A stretch of 64,000 bases of DNA, from positions 1-64,000 of the forward strand of contig CAWIVS010000001.1 of NCBI GenBank assembly GCA_963839685.1, in the 5' to 3' direction. The notes beneath the pieces were generated by a model. That model made no database searches. It was not told the DNA's origin and saw only the letters and a program-made list of their open reading frames with translations. Position 1 is the stretch's first letter; each line of letters starts with the position of its first letter. A program made the position numbers and the translations under genes. The DNA is from CADEED01 sp963839685. GTDB lineage: Bacteria; Pseudomonadota; Gammaproteobacteria; Steroidobacterales; Steroidobacteraceae. Shown one piece after another: positions 1-9,234 of the stretch.

Positions 1-325
1 GAAAGGGAGGAATCAATACTGGGCGCGTATCGCGCTGTTTGCCAAGGAATTTCTTAATTCGCGCGAATTTTCATACCAGCAGAAATACCCTCGCACGACT
101 TCAGGCGCGGTTCAGAACATCGAGTTCGTTAGACAGGGTGCCAAGAGCCTCAGTGATTATCAGTGGCAGTCTCACTGTCGCGGCTTGTATCAGTTACCCG
201 TCGCTGCCTGACCCGAAATTCGCCACAGACAGGTAGCCATCGAGGAGGTTGCCTAGTGTGCTCATTTTCTCTTCATAAATGCTGCTCGAAGGGACCCGTC
301 GGCGCGAGTCTTGCACGCAGGTTTC
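1..325. other. Non-coding leader stretch, no supportable gene
   Basis: Downstream flank of the TonB-receptor gene. Short open frames here overlap each other and show no family features. The first 14 bases (gaaagggaggaatc) resemble the 3' end of the tRNA-Met gene found at 9235-9311 with one base missing, but the match is too short to call. Confidence 0.4.
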
Positions 326-2708
326 TCACCAGGCGCGCTCGAATATCAGGCCGATGATGGGAAATGCTTCCCCTTCGTCTGCGACATTTACGCCCCGCCG
401 CGGGTCGAATTCCTGCGAATCACCGCCTGGGCCGCCATAGACGTTGATCACGTCCAGGAACGCGACAAGGTCCACCGGGCCGAGAGTACGCCGGTAGTCA
501 ACCCGGATATTGAGCGCGTGAGAGTCATCGAGCCGAAGCGCGTTCTGCTGCGTCAGTTCCTTCGAGTAGCGCAGCGGCTGTCCTGGCCCCAGCACGTCAT
601 CATTGATGATGAAGGCGTCTGTGGGTCGCCCGGTCGCCCATTTCCAGCGTGCACCGAACTTCCAGCGTTCGCTGATCTCCCAGCTGCCGCCGATGGAGAA
701 GAAGTGCTCGCGGTTGAAATCGGCGTCATAGTCCCCGAAGCCATCGTTATCATCGATCCGCGCATCGTTATAGGCGTAGACGACATTCCCGAACCAGCCA
801 TCCTCAAAGCGCCGTGACAGAACGACGTCCAGGCCGAGATTCGTGCCCTCTCCGTCGTTGGTGACCCGGCCACTCGTGCGTTCCTGCTCGACGATGACAT
901 TATCCAGCCACTGATAGTACGGCTCGACGAGCAGCGACCAGTCCGGGCCGAAGTCCCGCTCGATGCCGACACTCACGTGAGTGATTCGCTCGTTTTCGAT
1001 AGCGAAGTTCTCGGGGCTGGCCGCGCGGACCAGAAAGCGCGGCGACTGATAGAACACGCCCGCGGTTGCCGACACTCGCATGCCCGGTTCGGGGCGCCAA
1101 TTCGCCGCAAGCCGCGGGGAGACGAGCGATTCGTCCGCAAAGCCATCGTGATCGTAACGAAGCCCTGCTCTGAGATCCCAGTGAGCGAACTCGAACACCT
1201 GTTCGCCGTATGCGGCATAACTAGTCTCCTTCGCCCCATAAACCGAGTTGACGTTATCCGGTGTCAACGTGATGTATTGCTGGCCGGGCGGACGCGGGTC
1301 CGTCGTACGATAGACGAATCGATCCCATTCTTCTCTGAGGAAAGTCGAATAATCGACGTCGGTCTGCCAGACGCGCAGCCCGGCCGATCCCTGGCCGAAG
1401 CGGTTGCGAGCCACATAGTCGCTATGCCAGCCGATCTCGGTTTCCTTCTCGGTGACGGTAATCAAGCGCTCGCGCACCGGGATATCCGGGGCCGGCGTGC
1501 CCTCCGGCACCAGATCCGGGTAAGCCTCACCCTCCGATGAGGTCTTGTCGTTCGCGCGGAAGTAGATCCGATTCGTCCATTCACCGGTCTCCCCGACCAG
1601 GCGGCGCCAGGTCAGCCCCGTCAGGTACAGGTCCTGCTCGGTGTCCATCAGCGACACGTCCTCGAAGTTCGGAGACTCGAGGACGTTGTCGATGTCCCGC
1701 GTGTATTCCTCCGGCGCGTAAATACCGAGGAATTCGATCGTGTTGTCTGCATCGAGGGAAGTCACCGTCTTGAGGACGATATCGGTCAGTTCCGGCTGGC
1801 CAATGTCCAACTCCTCGATCATTTCGAAGACGCCGCCGAAATCGAATTGGCGCGCCGTGAGAAACACGGTCGTATCATCATGGATGCCGCTTGGCCCCTC
1901 GTAGCCGAGTTCGAGCCCTGCGATGTCCACCCGCATACTGGCGCTGGGCGTCGGGCTGCCGCCAGCGACGTCGAGCTTCAGCAGGGAGCCCGAGCGCCCT
2001 CCGTACGCAGCGCTCCAGCCGCCGGGCGAGAATTCCGCACTCGCGATGGAATTCGGCGCGAAGATCGAGTAGCGACCACCGCCACCGATGTCCTCCTCCT
2101 CGCCGAGTGTCTGGTCGAAGTGAACCACACGGTCAAAGGGCAGATCGTCAATCTAGAATCAGGTTGTCTCGGGGTCCACGGCCGCGCACCGAGAAGCTGG
2201 CGAATTCGCCCTCGGAAATCAGCCCCGGCAGGCCGTCAAGCGCTCGCAGGACATCACTACCTGTGCCAGCGGCACTGCGCAGTTCCTCCCGGTTCAGCAA
2301 GGAGTTGCTCACCGCCCCATGCGGATCGGCAATTTGCGCGCGGGCTACAACTAGGACTTCCTCGAGCGCCTCCGTGCGGGCGAGCATCTCGAGATTCAGC
2401 GGAGTCACCTTGCGGCCAACTACACGTACGCTGGGTTCACTGGCTGTAATCAAGCCAGGGCCATCTGCCGTGACCGCATAGAGCCCCGCGTCAAGGTCAC
2501 TCAACTCGACAGTTCCGTTGGCCGCCGTGCGACCGGTAATGACCTTACCGTCGCGGTCGGTCACGGTCACAGTCACGCCCTCGAGAGGTCGCTGTGTCTC
2601 CATACTGACTACTGCAATGCGCATCCCACCATCTGCGCTTTGCGCCATCGCAGCAGATGATGCGCAGATGACCAGCACCCCTGCGAAAAGCCGAATGATC
2701 CGTTTCAT
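326..2708 (-). pseudogene. TonB-dependent receptor, frameshifted
   Basis: An outer-membrane TonB-dependent receptor, about 793 residues if one frameshift is bridged. The N-terminal piece (2708 down to 2148) has a signal peptide ending near AMAQ, a carboxypeptidase-regulatory-like domain (about residues 25-100) and the first part of the plug (FSVRGRGPRDN), then meets a TGA. The rest of the plug and the beta-barrel continue in another frame from DDLPFDRVVHFD to the terminal ERAW, a typical aromatic barrel end. Removing one base near 2154 gives the continuous join LILIDDLPFD. The start at 2708 is preferred because AGGAAG lies about 10 bases ahead and the signal peptide follows directly; 2744 is an alternative. 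The substrate cannot be read from sequence. The gene is either dead or carries a sequencing error. Confidence 0.85.
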
Positions 2709-2764
2709 GCCGATCTGCTTCCTTGTGCTGGGCGCGGTTGCCATGAAGGCTCAGCGCGCATGAA

Positions 2765-2776
2765 TAACGATCGTTA
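2765..2776. promoter_or_regulatory. 12-bp perfect palindrome upstream of TonB receptor
   Basis: TAACGATCGTTA is a perfect palindrome about 57 bases upstream of the preferred receptor start, where an operator for a dimeric repressor could sit. No regulator can be assigned. The rest of the 2709-2950 gap shows nothing else clear. Confidence 0.3.
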
Positions 2777-2950
2777 GGTAGTGGCACGCTCGTTAACCAA
2801 TAACTCGGTGCTCGACGATGATGCGACGCAGCGCTTCGATCCAATTTTGCGTGTCAGACCGCGCACGAATCTCATGCGCATCCGGACTTGCATCAGGCGC
2901 TTGCCGCGACGCGCGTGACCTGGAGCGCCGATACGCATGCTTGAATCGGA

Positions 2951-2978
2951 ACCGGGGCCCCACAAGCGAGGCCCCGGT
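2951..2978 (-). terminator. Hairpin after the fasciclin gene
   Basis: A perfect 9-bp GC-rich stem (accggggcc / ggccccggt) with a 10-base loop lies 8 bases past the stop of the FAS1 gene. There is no clear U-run after it, so it may act as a rho-independent-like terminator or only as a 3' stabilising hairpin. It also separates the FAS1 gene from the TonB receptor, which is in the same direction. Confidence 0.55.
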
Positions 2979-2985
2979 CCTGCGG

Positions 2986-3474
2986 CTAGTTCTTGACAGG
3001 CATGATGACCGTGTCAATCACATGAATCACGCCGTTCGACGCAGCAATGTCCGTCGCGGAGACGTTCGCGTTGTTGATCATCACCTTGCCGTCCACGACC
3101 CTGATCTTGACGGGAGATCCTTCCACCGTCTTTGCTTGCGTCAGCTTGACCACATCTGCGGCCATCACCTTGCCCGATACAACGTGGTACGTCAGCACCT
3201 CGGTTAGTGCCCGCTTGTCGCTGAGCAGCGCGTCGAGGTCGGCCTTCGGGATTTTCGCGAATGCCGCGTCGGTCGGCGCGAACACCGTGAACGGGCCTTC
3301 GCTCTTCAGGGTAGAAATCAGGTCGGCGGCCTTCAGCGCTGTTGCCAGCGTGTTGAATGAGCCAGCCTCGACCGCGGTGTCAACGATGTCCTTGGACGGT
3401 GCTATGCCAGCTGCCTGAGCGCCGATCGAAACCAGGGCAACGGCAGCAGCCGCCACTATGTTTTGAAGCTTCAT
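2986..3474 (-). CDS. Secreted fasciclin (FAS1) domain protein
   Basis: A 162-residue exported protein with a single FAS1 domain. Residues 1-21 form a clean signal peptide (hydrophobic run, cut near AQA-AG). The FAS1 H1 box is seen as GPFTVFAPTDAAF, the central YHVV is present, and the H2 box reads NGVIHVIDTVIMP close to the C-terminus. FAS1 proteins of this size are periplasmic or surface proteins often tied to adhesion; the ligand is unknown. The gene is divergent from a CarH/LitR-type regulator, with a pair of inverted 18-bp elements in the shared 146-bp gap, so control by that regulator is likely (inference). A GC-rich hairpin follows the stop codon. Confidence 0.9.
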   Translation of the reverse strand: MKLQNIVAAAAVALVSIGAQAAGIAPSKDIVDTAVEAGSFNTLATALKAADLISTLKSEGPFTVFAPTDAAFAKIPKADLDALLSDKRALTEVLTYHVVSGKVMAADVVKLTQAKTVEGSPVKIRVVDGKVMINNANVSATDIAASNGVIHVIDTVIMPVKN

Positions 3475-3545
3475 TGGGTATTTCCTCGATGGGATTGGTA
3501 AAGGGTCTGCCTGCTGTCTAGGTCAGGTCTAGCTAATGTGCCGTT

Positions 3546-3601
3546 TTGTCCATGTAATGTCAAGCCTATTCAGGTCATTTATATTGACAAGACATAGACA
3601 A
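3546..3601. promoter_or_regulatory. Paired inverted 18-bp operator-like elements between FAS1 gene and MerR regulator
   Basis: TTGACATTACATGGACAA is read on the minus strand (3563 to 3546) and TTGACAAGACATAGACAA on the plus strand (3584 to 3601). They match at 15 of 18 positions, point in opposite directions and are 20 bases apart. Each begins with a consensus -35 hexamer (TTGACA). The likely reading is a duplicated binding site for the neighbouring regulator, overlapping the -35 regions of both divergent promoters. Confidence 0.6.
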
Positions 3602-3620
3602 TACGGGCAGAGTCCACGGC

Positions 3621-4571
3621 ATGCCCCAATCCGAGCCCACCGACGAGCGGCATCCCATGCGGCTCGTGGTCCTGCGCACGGGGCTCACGCCAGACCTACT
3701 GCGCGCCTGGGAGAAACGTTACGGAGTGGTGACGCCCGTTCGATCGCACGGCGGCCAGCGCTTGTATTCCGATGCGGACGTCGAGCGTCTCTCGCTGCTT
3801 GCGCGGGCGGTCAAAGGTGGGCGCGCCATCGGACAGATTGCGAAGTTGCCCCTGCGCGAGCTGCAGAGAATCGTCGAGAAGGATGCAATCGCCCTAAGCG
3901 TCATCGCCCCGCCCGTGAGCGCGATCGCGTCCGAGTCGCGAGAATCGATACACGCCGCAGCGCTCGCCGCCGTGGAACGTTTCGATGCCGCCGAATTGGA
4001 GTTCACGCTCCGCGGCGCCGCCATGCGACTCGGGATGGACGAAATGCTGGACGGGGTCATCGGCCCCCTCCTCCTCACGATTGGCTCGCACTGGCATGCC
4101 GGACTCCTGAGCCCGGCTCACGAGCACCTCGCCACTGCCGTCGTTCGTCGCACGCTGACCTGGATGATGGAGAACGGCACGCCGCCCCCCATGGCACCGG
4201 CGATTGTCGTAGCCACTCTTGCAGGGCAGACCCACGAGCTCGGCGCGATGCTCGCAGCGGCCGCGGCTTCCAGTCATGGCTGGCGCGTCGTCTATCTCGG
4301 CGCGAATCTGCCGGCCCGTGACATCGCCGTCGCCGCGAACCACGCCCGTGCGACCGCGGTTGCGCTCAGCCTCCTGCACCCGACGGAGGACCCGACGATT
4401 GCTGGTGCGCTACGCGATTTGCGCGCGGCGCTTCCGGCGAGCACCGCGATCATCGCTGGTGGCACCGCAGCTGCGAGCTATGCGCCGGCACTAGCTGCGG
4501 TCGGCGCCTCCCAATTCGGCTCCATCCGCGAGTTGCGCGCGTGGCTGCGGGGCGCGACCAAGACCCGCTGA
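3621..4571 (+). CDS. MerR-family regulator with B12-binding domain (CarH/LitR type)
   Basis: A 316-residue transcription regulator. Residues 13-80 form a MerR winged helix (LRAWEKRYG, then HGGQRLYSDADVERL). Residues 105-185 look like the helical cobalamin cap with W158-x9-E168-H169, the signature of CarH-type photoreceptors. Residues 190-316 form a B12-binding fold: H205-x2-G208, exactly 41 residues, then S250, and G280-G281. H205 would be the lower axial cobalt ligand; the residue two before it is Q rather than the usual E/D. In the family, adenosylcobalamin makes a DNA-binding tetramer in the dark and light breaks it. Light-responsive control of itself and of the divergent FAS1 gene is therefore likely. 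No photolyase or carotenoid gene is in view. The start could also be M13. Confidence 0.88.
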   Translation: MPQSEPTDERHPMRLVVLRTGLTPDLLRAWEKRYGVVTPVRSHGGQRLYSDADVERLSLLARAVKGGRAIGQIAKLPLRELQRIVEKDAIALSVIAPPVSAIASESRESIHAAALAAVERFDAAELEFTLRGAAMRLGMDEMLDGVIGPLLLTIGSHWHAGLLSPAHEHLATAVVRRTLTWMMENGTPPPMAPAIVVATLAGQTHELGAMLAAAAASSHGWRVVYLGANLPARDIAVAANHARATAVALSLLHPTEDPTIAGALRDLRAALPASTAIIAGGTAAASYAPALAAVGASQFGSIRELRAWLRGATKTR

Positions 4572-4601
4572 CCATCGCTGTGCAGCTTACAGGATGCCTC
4601 C

Positions 4602-5125
4602 ATGCGGGCATCGTGCGGAGACCGGCCGCGCTTGTCGACACACTTTAGCTGGGGCGCGCCAAAGATCCGCGCCAAGCTGCGGCGACGCTTCCCGGACATC
4701 AAGCCGACGGCCATCAGCACCGTGCATGCGGTGCTTGATCGGAACGGCCTGGTGAGTCGCAGGCGTGAACGCCATCACTACCCCGCGGCACGCCCTTCGC
4801 AAGCGCCAGCGCCATCCTCGGCTTGAGCAGGCTGTCGATGTCGTGGCTGAGGCTCGGTATCGGCATCGAGCGCATCCAGCCTGGACAGCCTCAGCAGAAC
4901 GGCCGCCATGAGCGCATGCATCTGACCTTGAAGAAGGAGACCAGCAAGCCCGCGGCTAACAACTTCCTGCAGCAGCAGGAGAAGTTCGATCGCTTCATCG
5001 ACTGCTACAACCAGGAACGGCCGCATCAGGCCATCGACCACGAGAGCAATCGCTTCAAGTGCGCCGAACGCCCGTTCGCTGCCAAGGCGTTACCCATGTC
5101 CTCGGAATAGTCCGTTACCCATGTG
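4602..5125 (+). mobile_element. Decayed IS481-type transposase
   Basis: Two pieces of one transposase. 4630-4826 encodes WGAPKIRAKLRRRFPD and AISTVHAVLDRNGLV, the N-terminal helix-turn-helix part. 4823-5110 encodes GIERIQPGQPQQNGRHE and FDRFIDCYNQERPHQA, the C-terminal part of the DDE core with the last catalytic glutamate in NGRHERMH. The middle, with both catalytic aspartates, is deleted, so it is inactive. Right-end-like sequence CGTTACCCATGT occurs twice, at 5088-5099 and 5113-5124. The left terminal repeat was not found. The element sits just outside the tRNA-Met fragment at 5148. Confidence 0.8.
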
Positions 5126-5147
5126 AACGGAATGGACAAGGAGTAAT

Positions 5148-5192
5148 TGGTGGAAAGGGAGGGAATCGAACGCTCGACCCCGGCATTATGAG
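5148..5192 (-). repeat. 45-bp copy of the 3' half of tRNA-Met (att-like direct repeat)
   Basis: These 45 bases match 9235-9279, the 3' half of the intact tRNA-Met gene from CCA through the anticodon, at 44 of 45 positions and in the same orientation. After base 5192 similarity stops. A truncated tRNA 3' end in direct orientation, with the intact tRNA at the other side of the interval, is the usual footprint of site-specific integration. No integrase gene remains between the copies. Confidence 0.75.
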
Positions 5193-5631
5193 AGCGGTCG
5201 ATCACTCCAACGAATCTAATAATCAACCACTTGCCGCGGGCGTCCGTTGCCGAGCATCCGCACTGAGCACGACTGAGCAAAGCTGCTCACGCAAAAGTCC
5301 CGCAGTTACTTCAACGCGAGAGCGGAATCGTCACCGTGCTCTCGCCGAGCCACTGCACGACGAAGGGGCTGCTGCGCATCGGCGATCGATTCAGCACTCC
5401 CATCTTTGCCCGTTCCGTAGTTGATCTTCCGTATTGCTCGCATTCGGTGCGCCGCGCTTAATGCAGGGTGTATAGCAACATTGTTCGGTCTGGGAAGGGG
5501 AATCAGGACCGATCGGCGCGGTATCAGCCGCAAGCGGGGAGGTGAATCGCCCTTCGGATGATGAAGAGCTCTCGAGTTTGTTTGATCTTTGGCACCCCTT
5601 CCGTAAGTGCCAGAAACATAGGAGATAGGGA
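5193..5631. other. Non-coding stretch upstream of the cellulase gene
   Basis: About 440 bases between the tRNA-Met fragment and the cellulase start. No open frame here shows recognisable protein features. The last 100 bases are comparatively AT-rich and probably carry the old cellulase promoter; AGGAGATAGGGA just before 5632 is a good ribosome binding site. Confidence 0.5.
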
Positions 5632-6970
5632 ATGAAAAAGCGAAAGAATATTCTGATGGTCTCGGTTGCTCTGATGCTCATGCTTCCATTGGCCGCGCTG
5701 GCGCAGCTGCCCACGACGACCTACGGCTGGAACCTCGGTAACACCATGGAACCGCCGTGCGGCGAAGGCTGCTGGGCTCCAGCGGCAACGCAAACGCTCA
5801 TCAACGCGGTGGCCGCGGGCGGCTTCAACACCATTCGCATCCCGGTCGCGTGGGACAGCCACGCCAACCAGACCACTTATCAAATTGATCCCGCCTGGAT
5901 GGCGCGGGTCAAGCAGGTGGTGGACTGGTGCTACGCCAATAACCTGACCGTCATCATCAACAGCCACTGGGACAACGGCTGGCTGGAGAACAACATCACG
6001 ATCCAGTGTGAACACGACGATCAACGCCAAGCAGAGAGCCTACTGGACGCAGATCGCCAACGCCTTCATCGGTTACGACAGTCGGCTGCTGTTCGCCGGC
6101 GCCAACGAGCCGAACGTTCGACACTGCAGGCGGAGATGTCCACGTTGCTGGCTTATCACCAGACGTTCATCAACGCGGTCCGGGCCACCGGTGGCAGCAA
6201 CGCCACCCGCTGGCTGATCGTCCAAGGGCCGAACACCGACATCGAACTCACCGACCAGCTGATGAACACCCTGCCCAGCGACCCGACGCCGGGCCGCCTG
6301 ATGGTCGAGGTCCACTATTACACTCCCTACCAGTTCACCTTGATGACTGGCAGAGACCAATGGTGGGGCGATAAGGCCTACTTCTGGGGACAAGGCTATG
6401 ACACTTGGAACCCCAACCTGCAAAAGCGCAACGCGACGTGGGGCGAAGAATCCGACATGGATGGGCTCTTCCAAAGGATGGTCACCAAGTTCGTCAGCAA
6501 GGGAATCCCCGTGGTGGTGGGTGAATTTGGCGTCATCAAGCGCACCGGGTATTCGGACCTTACGGGCGTCGACCTCGACTTGCACATCGCTTCGAGGACC
6601 TACTTTAATAAGACCCTCGTCAGATAAAGCCAACAGCAAGGGACTGAAGCCCATCTACTGGGACAATGGTTTCAATGGAAAGGATGGGTTCGCGCTGTTC
6701 GACTGGAATACCGGCGCGGTCGTTGACGCGGACAACAAGGCTGCGTTGACGGGAGGCGCCGCGCTGCCGCCGCCGACCCCGCCCGCCGGAACCGCGTGCA
6801 GGAACCCGGCCTACAACTCGACCACGACTTACTGTGTGGGCGATATTGTTTCCTTCAGCCTTCGCGATTGGAAGTGGACAAACAAGAGAGGTCACGGCGC
6901 CTGTGGCAGCAACGATGCCCCGGGTGGAATGGCTGATCCGTGGACGGATTTGGGGGTGTGTGCCAAGTAA
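5632..6970 (+). pseudogene. GH5 endoglucanase with C-terminal carbohydrate-binding module, multiply frameshifted
   Basis: A secreted cellulase of glycoside hydrolase family 5, about 445 residues if repaired. It has a signal peptide (ending AALAQ), then TYGWNLGNTMEPP, FNTIRIPVAWDSH and VIINSHWDNGW. The frame shifts near 6003, and the next frame carries the acid/base motif LLFAGANEPNV. It shifts back near 6118 and continues through VEVHYYTPYQFT to the nucleophile motif VVVGEFGV. It shifts again near 6597 into KPIYWDNGFNGKDGFALFD, a Pro-rich linker and a Trp-rich module with DPWTDLGVC resembling CBM5/12. All catalytic motifs survive, so the decay is recent or the breaks are sequencing errors. 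A partial second copy follows at 7101. Confidence 0.85.
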
Positions 6971-7009
6971 GGCCCTCCCGTTCCTTCGGACGGAAGATTG
7001 TCTAGCTGC

Positions 7010-7042
7010 CGTGGGAATTCACGCTTGCGGTGAATTCCCACG
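7010..7042 (+). terminator. Strong perfect hairpin between the two cellulase copies
   Basis: A 13-bp perfect inverted repeat (cgtgggaattcac / gtgaattcccacg) with a 7-base loop, 40 bases past the cellulase stop. There is no T-run after it. It could be a terminator-like or mRNA-stabilising structure, or the scar of a deletion between two cellulase genes. Confidence 0.45.
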
Positions 7043-7100
7043 GGGGCGGCCGTTTCACAAGCCCCCTGTCCGCGTTTTCTTCGCCGGCAAGCAACCGGCG

Positions 7101-7256
7101 CGGACGTATTTCGACCGGAAGGTTGTCGATTCCGCCAATCTCAAAGGCATGAAGCCTATCTACTGGGATGCCGACTGGAACGGCAAGGATGGCTTCCAGC
7201 TGTTCGACCGCAACACCGCGGGCTTGTTCGGCTTGGTTCCCATCACCCGCAAGTAG
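7101..7256 (+). pseudogene. C-terminal fragment of a second GH5 cellulase
   Basis: Encodes RTYFDRKVVDSANLKGM then KPIYWDADWNGKDGFQLFD, a clear paralogue of the last part of the GH5 domain in the gene upstream (RTYFNKTLV, KPIYWDNGFNGKDGFALFD). The two differ at many silent and coding sites, so this is an old tandem duplication rather than an assembly repeat. Everything before the last barrel strand, including both catalytic glutamates, is gone. It is not followed by a binding module. Confidence 0.75.
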
Positions 7257-7445
7257 CTGAAAAGCGCTGTCCGCGCCTGGATCCGTGGATTGCTCGAATC
7301 GCCGGACACATCAATTGTAAGTTCCGTCGGCGTTTTCATACACAAACCCCGCCAATTCCTTATTGGTCGCCATCGCTTTCCCATCGTTAGCGCATGCAGC
7401 ATCAACGCCCGCAAGCGAATTAGGGATCCGCGCGCGTTGAGCGAA

Positions 7446-9137
7446 TCATCCGGGCGGCCTCCCGCCGGCAACGACGATGAGTTCGCTGAGCGCTCGCTGA
7501 TATTCCTCCTCTCCAATCGCATCGACGGACCGCAGCTTCGCTAGCAGATTGTCGATCAGCAATCGCAGACCAGGCCCGGGCGTGCCGCGCGCGAATGAAC
7601 GCTGGTATTTGATCGGTCCTGGGATGATCGCGACCAGGAAGGCCATCTGGGCCGGCGTTAGCGCCTGGGGTTCGCACCCGAAATAGTGGTGGGCCGAGGG
7701 CCGCAGTCCCCGCAGCGCAGGTCCCCACTCGATGATGTTCAGGTAGATCTCGAGGATACGATCCTTGCCGAGCGCCGACTCGAGCAGGAACGTAATCGCC
7801 AGTTCCTGCAGCTTGCGTCCGACCTCCTTGTCACGCGACAGAAACAGGTTCTTGGCCAACTGTTGGGTAATCGTCGAAGCGCCGCGTGCCGCGCCCTCGC
7901 GCGACCAGTTGGTGGCCAGCGCGGAGGGTAGTTCGCGAAGGTCGATGCCGCGATGCCCGTAGAAGCCCGCGTCTTCCGCAAGCAGCAGAGTGCGGACGAA
8001 CAGCGGCGGAACGTCTTGCAAGGCGATGAAGTCGGGGGATGAGGGCGAGACATCGATGGGGCGATGCGGGATGGCTCCGCCGTTTGAGCGGAAGACGAAG
8101 TCGCCGCGCAGTCGCGAGATCGCCGACGGCATCGGGCTTGGCGGACTGAAGTTGATTTTCTGGGTCACCACGAGAGCGGCAGGCTCTGCGGCACGTCCGC
8201 GCACATGCACTTCTATCGTGGCCGATCCAAGATCATGGCTGCCGCCGGGCGCCACTCCCAGGCTTTCGGGCACCGCGAGGCCGGCTGCGCCCAACAGTCG
8301 CCCGAACTTCAGCTGCCGCACGCCGAGTGCGAGATCGACGCTCGGATCGGTATCCATCTCGCGCAGCGTTATCGAGCCCGACAGGTCCGCACCGGCCAAC
8401 GTTCCGTGGATCTCGGGGATTTCGATCGTGCCCTCGGCTCGCTGCAAGTCGCCGTCGAATCGCAGGGTCACGTCCGTAGCATCGCCGAGCTGTGGTTCGT
8501 CGCCGGCGTTGTCCGCGAGCGCTCCGAAACGCGCACCGCGCGCGCCGATGTCGACGTGGAAACGGAGCGCATCGGTGCTCGACTGAAGATTCACGCTGCC
8601 GTCCGCGATACCACCATCGAGGAGCGGGTAACCTTCGCGCCGCACATCGAGCAGGCGGCCGATGTCGAGCCCCGTCGCCTCGACGTCCCACCCGTTGCTC
8701 ACCGAATCCGCCTGCTGACGGATTGACAGGCCTGCCTGTGGTTCTATCAGGGTGAGTTGGAAATCCTCGCCGCGAATGCCCGTCACATACCATGCAGTAA
8801 TTGGCGAGCTGACCTTTAGGCCTCCTGGGCCGACTAGATTGGCCGCCTGAACTGCAAGTCGCAGGCGGCCAGGATACGTGGCTGCAATCATGTCGGCATG
8901 CAGTCGCACTCCATGGCCGAGGTCGAGATCGAAGCCTTCCAGTCGCAAAAACGGCCATGCGCCGACGTGAACCGAACCGATTCGACAAACCATTCCGTGG
9001 CGTTCGGCTGAGGACTCGATCCGCTCGCGGACCGCGCGCTCGAGCATGGGTCGCAGCAACACCGCGGCCAGGCTTGCGACCAGCGCGGCGGCGATTGCTC
9101 CTGCGAGCCACCCTCGTCCGCGGGTTCCAAACGTCAT
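7446..9137 (-). CDS. AsmA-like / GT51 peptidoglycan transglycosylase hybrid
   Basis: A 563-residue membrane-anchored protein. Residues 7-30 form an N-terminal transmembrane anchor; about 35-330 is an AsmA/lipid-transport-like beta-rich region; about 345-540 is a glycosyltransferase family 51 domain. The GT51 motifs are EDAGFYGHRGID (catalytic Glu), GASTITQQLAKNLFL, and ELAITFLLESALGKDRILE followed by YLNIIEWG. There is no transpeptidase domain, so it should only polymerise glycan strands from lipid II. The job of the AsmA-like part is unknown; it may position the enzyme or contact the outer membrane. A second, ordinary GT51 enzyme (mtgA) lies at 25986. The gene sits right after tRNA-Met inside the putative tRNA-flanked interval. 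An ATG at 9155 is an alternative start. Confidence 0.8.
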   Translation of the reverse strand: MTFGTRGRGWLAGAIAAALVASLAAVLLRPMLERAVRERIESSAERHGMVCRIGSVHVGAWPFLRLEGFDLDLGHGVRLHADMIAATYPGRLRLAVQAANLVGPGGLKVSSPITAWYVTGIRGEDFQLTLIEPQAGLSIRQQADSVSNGWDVEATGLDIGRLLDVRREGYPLLDGGIADGSVNLQSSTDALRFHVDIGARGARFGALADNAGDEPQLGDATDVTLRFDGDLQRAEGTIEIPEIHGTLAGADLSGSITLREMDTDPSVDLALGVRQLKFGRLLGAAGLAVPESLGVAPGGSHDLGSATIEVHVRGRAAEPAALVVTQKINFSPPSPMPSAISRLRGDFVFRSNGGAIPHRPIDVSPSSPDFIALQDVPPLFVRTLLLAEDAGFYGHRGIDLRELPSALATNWSREGAARGASTITQQLAKNLFLSRDKEVGRKLQELAITFLLESALGKDRILEIYLNIIEWGPALRGLRPSAHHYFGCEPQALTPAQMAFLVAIIPGPIKYQRSFARGTPGPGLRLLIDNLLAKLRSVDAIGEEEYQRALSELIVVAGGRPPG

Positions 9138-9234
9138 CGCCGCAGGATGCCACACCCGGACACGCGTGCCGGTTGGCGGGCGTCCGGCCGCCGTCGGCGT
9201 CGATCAGGTCCGCTTAAATTCGTCGCTTGGAAAA

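Noticed and set aside
1..14. Third partial copy of the tRNA-Met 3' end at the window edge
   Set aside because: Only 14 bases with one gap, cut by the window boundary. It could mark tandem integration at the tRNA but is too short to support.
5130..5424. Open frame reading GGNRTLDPGIM across 5150-5190
   Set aside because: This is a translation of the tRNA-Met fragment in antisense; the same false peptide style arises at 9237-9300 over the real tRNA.
5193..5631. Remnant integrase gene next to the tRNA fragment
   Set aside because: Both strands were read for tyrosine-recombinase motifs and none could be supported.
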